From: Nocardioides sp. TRM66260-LWL
GTDB taxonomy: Bacteria > Actinomycetota > Actinomycetes > Propionibacteriales > Nocardioidaceae
Assembly: GCF_020075545.1 (NCBI RefSeq)
Contig: NZ_JAIQZK010000001.1
Span: 992,001 to 1,056,000 of the forward strand
DNA: 64,000 nt
Reading direction: 5' to 3'
Position numbers and translations under genes: made by a program. A model generated the notes under the pieces. The model had not been told where the DNA came from. It saw nothing but the letters and a program-made list of their open reading frames with translations, and ran no database searches. Shown here in pieces: positions 59,978 to 64,000 of the stretch. Numbering within the stretch: the first letter of the stretch is position 1; every line of letters begins with the position of its first letter.

Positions 59978-60849
59978 GCGTGCACGTCACCGCCGAGGTG
60001 CTGATGACCAAGCGGATCGGTGCCCACCAGCACCTGACCCTGGTCGCGCCCGGCGTGGGCGAGCTCGTCCGGCCCGGGTCGTTCCTGGCCGCCTCGATCG
60101 GTCGTCCCGGCGAGGCGACGGCCCACCTCGCCCGACGTCCGCTGTGGATCCACAAGGTGCAGCCCATGGCCGGCTACGGCGCCACCGTGCAGGTGGTCGT
60201 CGAGCCCGTCGGGCCCGGCACCCGCTGGCTGGCCGGCCTCGCGGTCGGCGATCGCCTCGACGTCACCGGCCCTCTCGGCCGTCCCTTCGCCCTGCCGCGC
60301 GAGCCCGTCGCGACGCTGCTGGTGGGGGAGGCCCACGGGGTGGCCGCGCTGCAGCTGCTCGCCGAGCGCCTGCACGAGCGCGGCTGCCCGGTCTCGCTGC
60401 TGCTCGGCGCCCCCGACGAGGCGCGCCTGCTGCCCGATCTCGAGCTGCGCCGCACGGCGCGCTCGGTGGTGGTCGTGACCGCCGACGGCTCCGTCGGTCA
60501 GCGCGGCGACGTGGCCGACCTCGTCGGCGAGACGCTGCGCCGCTCCGAGGCGCAGGTCGTCTACGCCGCCGCCGGCCTCCCCGCGCTCCACGCGGTGGCC
60601 CGGGCCGCGGAGGAGCACGGGGCCTGGAGCCAGACGGCCGTCGCGATGCCGCTGCCCTGCGCCACCGGGCTCTGCCAGGGCTGCCCGCTGCCGGTGGTGG
60701 CCGAGGACGGCGTCCAGCGGACGGTGCGGGGCTGCGTCGAGGGGCCGGTGGTGCGCGGCGACCGCGTGCGCTGGGACGACCTGCGGGCCCAGGCCGCCGC
60801 GGTCCCAGGTCCCGTGGGCAGCGCGGGCCGCGCCGGGACGCGCCCATGA
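59974..60849 (+). CDS. pyrK: dihydroorotate dehydrogenase electron transfer subunit-like protein (PyrK family)
   Basis: A 291-residue FAD/[2Fe-2S] reductase of the ferredoxin-NADP reductase superfamily. The N-terminal beta barrel has [10 protein letters not shown] and RRPLWIHKV, the FAD-binding part. The NAD-binding half is around [19 protein letters not shown]. The cluster ligands are Cys229, Cys234, Cys237 and Cys254 ([14 protein letters not shown], then RGC). In class 1B systems PyrK passes electrons from PyrD-B to NAD+. Here its upstream neighbour is a class 2 PyrD that does not need it, and its downstream partner lacks the usual catalytic Cys. ATGA overlaps at both ends. Confidence 0.9.
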   Translation: MSVHVTAEVLMTKRIGAHQHLTLVAPGVGELVRPGSFLAASIGRPGEATAHLARRPLWIHKVQPMAGYGATVQVVVEPVGPGTRWLAGLAVGDRLDVTGPLGRPFALPREPVATLLVGEAHGVAALQLLAERLHERGCPVSLLLGAPDEARLLPDLELRRTARSVVVVTADGSVGQRGDVADLVGETLRRSEAQVVYAAAGLPALHAVARAAEEHGAWSQTAVAMPLPCATGLCQGCPLPVVAEDGVQRTVRGCVEGPVVRGDRVRWDDLRAQAAAVPGPVGSAGRAGTRP

Positions 60850-61721
60850 GCGCGGTGCGCGTCAGCGGGCTCTCGCTCCGCTCGCCCGTGCTCGTGGCCG
60901 CCGGCTGCGGCGGACGCGAGCTGCACGCGTGGTCGCCGCTGGACGCCCTCGGCGCCGTCGTCACCCGCACGGTGACCCTCGACGCGCGCCCGGGGGCCCG
61001 GTGGCCGCGCGTGGTGGAGAGCCCGGCCGGCCTCCTGCACGCCACGGGTCGTCCGAACCCCGGCCTCGAGGGCTTCCTGGCCGGCGAGCTGCCCGAGCTC
61101 GTCCGCCTGGGCGCGCGGGTCGTCGTCTCCGTCGCGGGCGTCGCGGCGCTGCCCGGTCAGTCCGACGGCCTCGTCCCGCTCGCCCGGCGCCTCGGCGCGC
61201 TGCCCGGCGTCGCGGCGCTCGAGCTCGACCTCGCCACGCCCGAGGCCGCCCACCAGGGACTGCTGAGCGCGGAGGAGCCCCATGCGGTCGCCCTCGCCGT
61301 CGGCGCGGTGGTGCGCGAGCTGCCCCCGGGCGTCCCGCTGTGGGCCAAGCTGCCCGGCCGGCCCGGCGTCGTCGCGGCGGCCCGGGCGGCGGCCGAGGCG
61401 GGCGCGGGCGCGGTCGTCGTCGGGGGAGCGGTGCCCGCCGCGCTGCCCGACGGCCGGCCGTGCGGGCTCAGCGGCCCCGCGATCGGCGGCGTCACCCGTC
61501 GCTGGGTGCGCGAGGTGTGCGACGCGCTGCCGGCCCTCGACGTCGTCGCCTCCGGCGGCGTCGCCGGCGTCGACGACGTCCGGGCGCTGCGCGCGCTGGG
61601 CGCCGTCGCGGTGCAGGTCGGATCGGTCGCGCTGCACGACCCGGCGGCGCCGGGCCGGATCGCGGCCGAGCTGGCCGTCCGGCCGTCCCCGTCCCCCGAC
61701 TCCCGAGGAGGAGCCGCATGA
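60846..61721 (+). CDS. class 1B PyrD-like flavoprotein lacking the catalytic Cys motif
   Basis: A 291-residue TIM-barrel protein that follows class 1B dihydroorotate dehydrogenase (PyrD-B) from end to end: VSGLSLRSPVLVAAGCGGRE start, PNPGLEGFLAGELPELV, and GLSGPAIGGVTRRWVREV. VVASGGVAGVDDVRALRALG and AVQVGSVALHDP follow. The active-site loop that should read N-I-S-C-P reads D-L-A-T-P (Asp128-Thr131-Pro132), so the catalytic Cys is Thr, and the conserved Lys of IKATT is Arg41. The FMN-binding Lys in LWAKLPG is kept. It may be a flavoprotein with a new substrate or a non-catalytic partner. It forms a translationally coupled pair with the PyrK-like gene. Confidence 0.85.
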   Translation: MSAVRVSGLSLRSPVLVAAGCGGRELHAWSPLDALGAVVTRTVTLDARPGARWPRVVESPAGLLHATGRPNPGLEGFLAGELPELVRLGARVVVSVAGVAALPGQSDGLVPLARRLGALPGVAALELDLATPEAAHQGLLSAEEPHAVALAVGAVVRELPPGVPLWAKLPGRPGVVAAARAAAEAGAGAVVVGGAVPAALPDGRPCGLSGPAIGGVTRRWVREVCDALPALDVVASGGVAGVDDVRALRALGAVAVQVGSVALHDPAAPGRIAAELAVRPSPSPDSRGGAA

Positions 61722-62578
61722 CCGCCGTCCCGCCCGTCCCCTTCGGCGCCCGGCTCGAGGCCGCCATGGCCGCCCGTGGCCCGCTCTGCGCGGGCATCGA
61801 TCCGCACGCCTCGCTGCTCGCGTCCTGGGGCCTCCCGGACGACGTCGCGGGCCTCGAGCGGTTCGCGCTGACGGCCACCGAGGCGCTCGCGCCCGCGAGC
61901 GCGGTGATCAAGCCGCAGTCGGCGTTCTTCGAGCGCTTCGGCTCCCGCGGCGTCGCCGTGCTCGAGCGGGTGGTGGACCTGGCGCGCGCCGCGGGCGCGC
62001 TGGTGCTCCTCGACGTCAAGCGCGGCGACATCGGCTCGACCTCCCAGGCCTACGCCGACGCCTACCTCGACCCCGCCAGCCCCCTCGCCGCCGACGCCGC
62101 CACCGTCAGCCCCTACCTGGGGTTCGGCTCCCTGACGCCGTTCGTGGACACGGCACGCCGCCACGGCGCCGGCCTCTTCGTCCTCGCCCTGACCTCGAAC
62201 CCCGAGGGACCGGAGGTGCAGCACGCGCGCACCGGCGACGGCGGCACGGTGGCCGGACGGGTGCTCGCGCAGCTCGCCGAGCTCAACCGCGCGGAGGCGC
62301 CCGGCCTGGGGTCCTTCGGCGCCGTCGTGGGCGCCACGATCGCCCCGCCGACCCCCGACCAGGGCGTCGACCTCGACTGCGGCGGCGCCCTCCTGGCCCC
62401 CGGGTTCGGCGCCCAGGGCGGCACGATCGCCGACCTGCGCCGCGTCTTCGGCGCCGCGACCCGGCGCGTGCTCGTCAGCTCCTCCCGCGAGCTCCTCGCG
62501 CCCGGACCCGACCCTGGCGCGCTGCGGGACGCCGTCTCGCGCACCGTCGAGCAGCTCGCCGGGCTGGGGGAGGCGTGA
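61718..62578 (+). CDS. pyrF: orotidine 5'-phosphate decarboxylase (type 2)
   Basis: A 286-residue enzyme for the last step to UMP. The catalytic block LDVKRGDIGSTSQAYADAYL contains Lys101 and identifies the longer type 2 family of actinobacteria. LCAGIDPHASLLASWGLP at the start and ATVSPYLGFGSLTPF follow the family. GAGGAGG precedes the ATG, which overlaps the preceding stop. End of the pyrimidine pathway genes. Confidence 0.97.
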   Translation: MTAVPPVPFGARLEAAMAARGPLCAGIDPHASLLASWGLPDDVAGLERFALTATEALAPASAVIKPQSAFFERFGSRGVAVLERVVDLARAAGALVLLDVKRGDIGSTSQAYADAYLDPASPLAADAATVSPYLGFGSLTPFVDTARRHGAGLFVLALTSNPEGPEVQHARTGDGGTVAGRVLAQLAELNRAEAPGLGSFGAVVGATIAPPTPDQGVDLDCGGALLAPGFGAQGGTIADLRRVFGAATRRVLVSSSRELLAPGPDPGALRDAVSRTVEQLAGLGEA

Positions 62579-63033
62579 GCCGCCGGCCGGTCGTCGCGGG
62601 CGTCCTGCTCGCCCTCGTCGGTCCGGCGCTGACGGCCTGCAGCGGTCTGCCGGGACTGGGCGGCGACGGCTACTGCGACGCGGTGCGCTCGCACCAGCGC
62701 GAGCTCGGCGAGGCGGTGGCGCGGGGCGGCCAGGCGTCCCTGCTCTCCGTGCTGCCCGCGCTCGAGGACCTGCGCTCGAAGGCCCCCGCCGACGTCGGCG
62801 ACGAGTGGCAGCAGGTGGTCGGACGCCTGGAGGCCCTCGACTCGGCGCTCCGGGCGGCCGGCGTCGACCCCGCCGGCTACGACGCCGCGAAGCCGCCGAC
62901 GGGTCTCACGGCCGCGCAGCGCGACGCCATCACCGCGGCCGCCACCGAGCTCGCCCGACCGGAGACGGCGGACGCCCTCGCCGCCGTGCAGCAGCAGGTG
63001 CGCGACGTGTGCCAGACCTCGCTGACCGGGTGA
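62575..63033 (+). CDS. small putative lipoprotein
   Basis: A 152-residue secreted protein. Residues 1-22 form a lipoprotein signal ending in the lipobox LTAC, with the Cys at about residue 22. The mature part is helical with two further Cys (in GYCDAVRSH near 35 and VRDVCQTSL near the end) that could form one disulfide. No known domain; similar small lipoproteins follow pyrF in related actinobacteria. GTGA overlap with pyrF implies co-transcription with the pyr operon. Function unknown. Confidence 0.78.
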   Translation: MSRRPVVAGVLLALVGPALTACSGLPGLGGDGYCDAVRSHQRELGEAVARGGQASLLSVLPALEDLRSKAPADVGDEWQQVVGRLEALDSALRAAGVDPAGYDAAKPPTGLTAAQRDAITAAATELARPETADALAAVQQQVRDVCQTSLTG

Positions 63034-63064
63034 GCCGGGGCCGGCGCGGCACGCAGTCCCTCAC

Positions 63065-63084
63065 GGGGTCCGCGACGGGACCCC
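63065..63084 (+). terminator. hairpin after the pyr operon
   Basis: 7-bp stem GGGGTCC/GGACCCC (63065-63071 with 63078-63084) with a 6-nt loop, in the gap before mihF. Modest strength. Confidence 0.4.
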
Positions 63085-63135
63085 GCGCGCTCGGGTGAGG
63101 GGCGGGCCGCCGGCCGTCTCGGAGGCGGAGGCGCG

Positions 63136-63165
63136 TTGCCGCCGTCCAGCACGTCTGACTAGGGT
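63136..63165 (+). promoter_or_regulatory. promoter of mihF
   Basis: TTGCCG (63136-63141) and TAGGGT (63160-63165), 18 bp apart, give a leader of about 30 nt containing GAAGGA before the GTG. Confidence 0.55.
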
Positions 63166-63202
63166 GACCCCCACCTGTCGACGACCCGAAGGACACGTCT
63201 CC

Positions 63203-63529
63203 GTGGCACTCCCGCCCCTCACCCCCGAACAACGTCAGGCCGCCCTCCAGAAGGCCGCCGCGAGCCGTCGGGAGCGGGCCGAGGTGAAGAACCGGCTCAA
63301 GAACTCCGGCGTGTCGGTCGTCGAGGTGCTGCGCGAGGGCCAGACCAACGAGGTCATCGGCAAGATGCGCGTCGTCGACCTCCTGCAGTCGATGCCCGGC
63401 CTGGGCAAGGTGCGGGCCCGCCAGACCATGGAGCGGCTGGGCATCGCCGAGTCGCGCAGGGTCCGCGGGCTCGGCGCCAAGCAGGTCGCCGCGCTCGAGA
63501 AGGAGTTCGGCGCCCGAGACGCCGGGTGA
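63203..63529 (+). CDS. mihF: integration host factor, actinobacterial type (mIHF)
   Basis: A 108-residue nucleoid-associated protein with a helix-two-turn-helix fold, unrelated to enterobacterial IHF. The N-terminal helix is [23 protein letters not shown]; the DNA-binding core is [22 protein letters not shown] near residue 60 and [18 protein letters not shown]. The GTG is placed before [10 protein letters not shown], the usual start, with GAAGGA upstream. Its stop overlaps the gmk start. The mihF-gmk pairing is conserved in actinobacteria. Confidence 0.96.
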   Translation: MALPPLTPEQRQAALQKAAASRRERAEVKNRLKNSGVSVVEVLREGQTNEVIGKMRVVDLLQSMPGLGKVRARQTMERLGIAESRRVRGLGAKQVAALEKEFGARDAG

Positions 63530-64000
63530 GCGGCCCGAGCCGGCTGGTCGTCCTGGCCGGCCCGACCGCCGTCGGCAAGGGCACGGTCGCCGCGGCCGTC
63601 CGCGCCGAGCACCCCGAGGTCTGGATCTCGGTGTCGGCGACCACCCGCGCGCCGCGTCCGGGTGAGGTCGACGGCGTGCACTACCACTTCGTCGACGACG
63701 CTGCGTTCGACCGCCTGGTCGCCGACGGGCAGATGCTGGAGTGGGCCGTCGTGCACGGCACGCACCGGTACGGCACCCCACGCGGCCCGGTCGAGGAGGC
63801 GCTGGCCGCCGGGCGTCCCGCGATGCTCGAGATCGACCTGCAGGGCGCTCGCCAGGTGCGGGCCACGATGCCCGAGGCGCTCTTCGTCTTCCTCGCCCCG
63901 CCGAGCTGGGACGAGCTCGTGCGTCGCCTCGTCGGCCGCGGCACCGAGACCGCCGAGGAGCGCGAGCGCCGCCTCGCCACGGCGCGCCTGGAGCTGGCCG
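63526..64000 (+). CDS. gmk: guanylate kinase (partial, runs off the window)
   Basis: The first 158 codons of a GMP kinase. The P-loop [14 protein letters not shown] (about residues 12-25) has Thr where most members have Ser. [21 protein letters not shown] binds [30 protein letters not shown] and [17 protein letters not shown] (lid) follow. The stop lies beyond position 64000. Start GTG overlaps the mihF stop (GTGA). Confidence 0.96.
   Translation, partial: MSGPSRLVVLAGPTAVGKGTVAAAVRAEHPEVWISVSATTRAPRPGEVDGVHYHFVDDAAFDRLVADGQMLEWAVVHGTHRYGTPRGPVEEALAAGRPAMLEIDLQGARQVRATMPEALFVFLAPPSWDELVRRLVGRGTETAEERERRLATARLELA

Overview
The window is a stretch of chromosomal core from a high-GC Gram-positive actinobacterium. 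Evidence for this is the very strong third-position G/C bias, frequent GTG starts, mIHF instead of HU/IHF, a phosphatidylinositol-phosphate synthase, the Ap4A-phosphorylase-type HIT gene beside thrS, and the gene order ruvCAB-yajC-secDF-apt-rel and alaS-ruvX-mltG-aroE-C-K-B-Q-efp-nusB-pyr. Overall content looks most like Propionibacteriales/Nocardioidaceae (Nocardioides/Aeromicrobium type). That placement is an inference, because no rRNA is present. I saw no prophage, insertion sequence or CRISPR array.

Layout. 1-2.4 kb: a DUF2231 membrane protein, about 950 bp without a gene but with several long hairpins and a possible small RNA, and four tRNAs (Val-CAC on the minus strand; Gly-GCC, Cys-GCA and Val-GAC on the plus strand). 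2.5-13.4 kb: thrS, an AurF-like diiron protein + FprB + TetR island, a HIT gene, PIP synthase, pdxS, a four-gene cluster built around a SipW-type signal peptidase, and pdxT. 13.5-23.3 kb: yebC, ruvCAB, yajC-secD-secF, apt, rel. 23.5-28.6 kb: an antisense DUF349 gene, an MBL hydrolase, hisS, aspS. 28.7-33.7 kb: a peptide ABC transporter operon that looks damaged, with the binding protein lacking start and signal peptide and only one permease present. 33.7-45.2 kb: rarA, two small genes, alaS, ruvX, mltG, then a shikimate operon containing a prepilin peptidase. 45.5-50.1 kb: a SIMPL protein, efp, nusB, a disulfide reductase-family flavoprotein, a MalY-type lyase. 50.1-64 kb: the pyrimidine operon (pyrR-B-C, an inserted quinone oxidoreductase, carA-carB-pyrD-pyrK-pyrD-like-pyrF), a small lipoprotein, mihF and the start of gmk.

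Most genes are in tight plus-strand operons with ATGA, GTGA or TGATG overlaps. Three regulatory themes stand out. Many genes have a TAnnnT-type -10 hexamer ending only 6-8 nt before the start codon, as expected for leaderless transcripts. Two near-identical PyrR-type leaders precede pyrR and carA. Palindromes overlap the promoter of the diiron/FprB unit, whose last gene is a TetR regulator.

The best candidates for new biology are: the PyrK + class 1B PyrD-like pair in which the catalytic Cys motif is lost, sitting beside an intact class 2 PyrD; the compact SipW cluster with three small putative substrates; the apparent deletion scar after aspS; the split pyr operon with a duplicated leader; and two intergenic palindrome clusters (45.29-45.36 kb and 53.09-53.16 kb).
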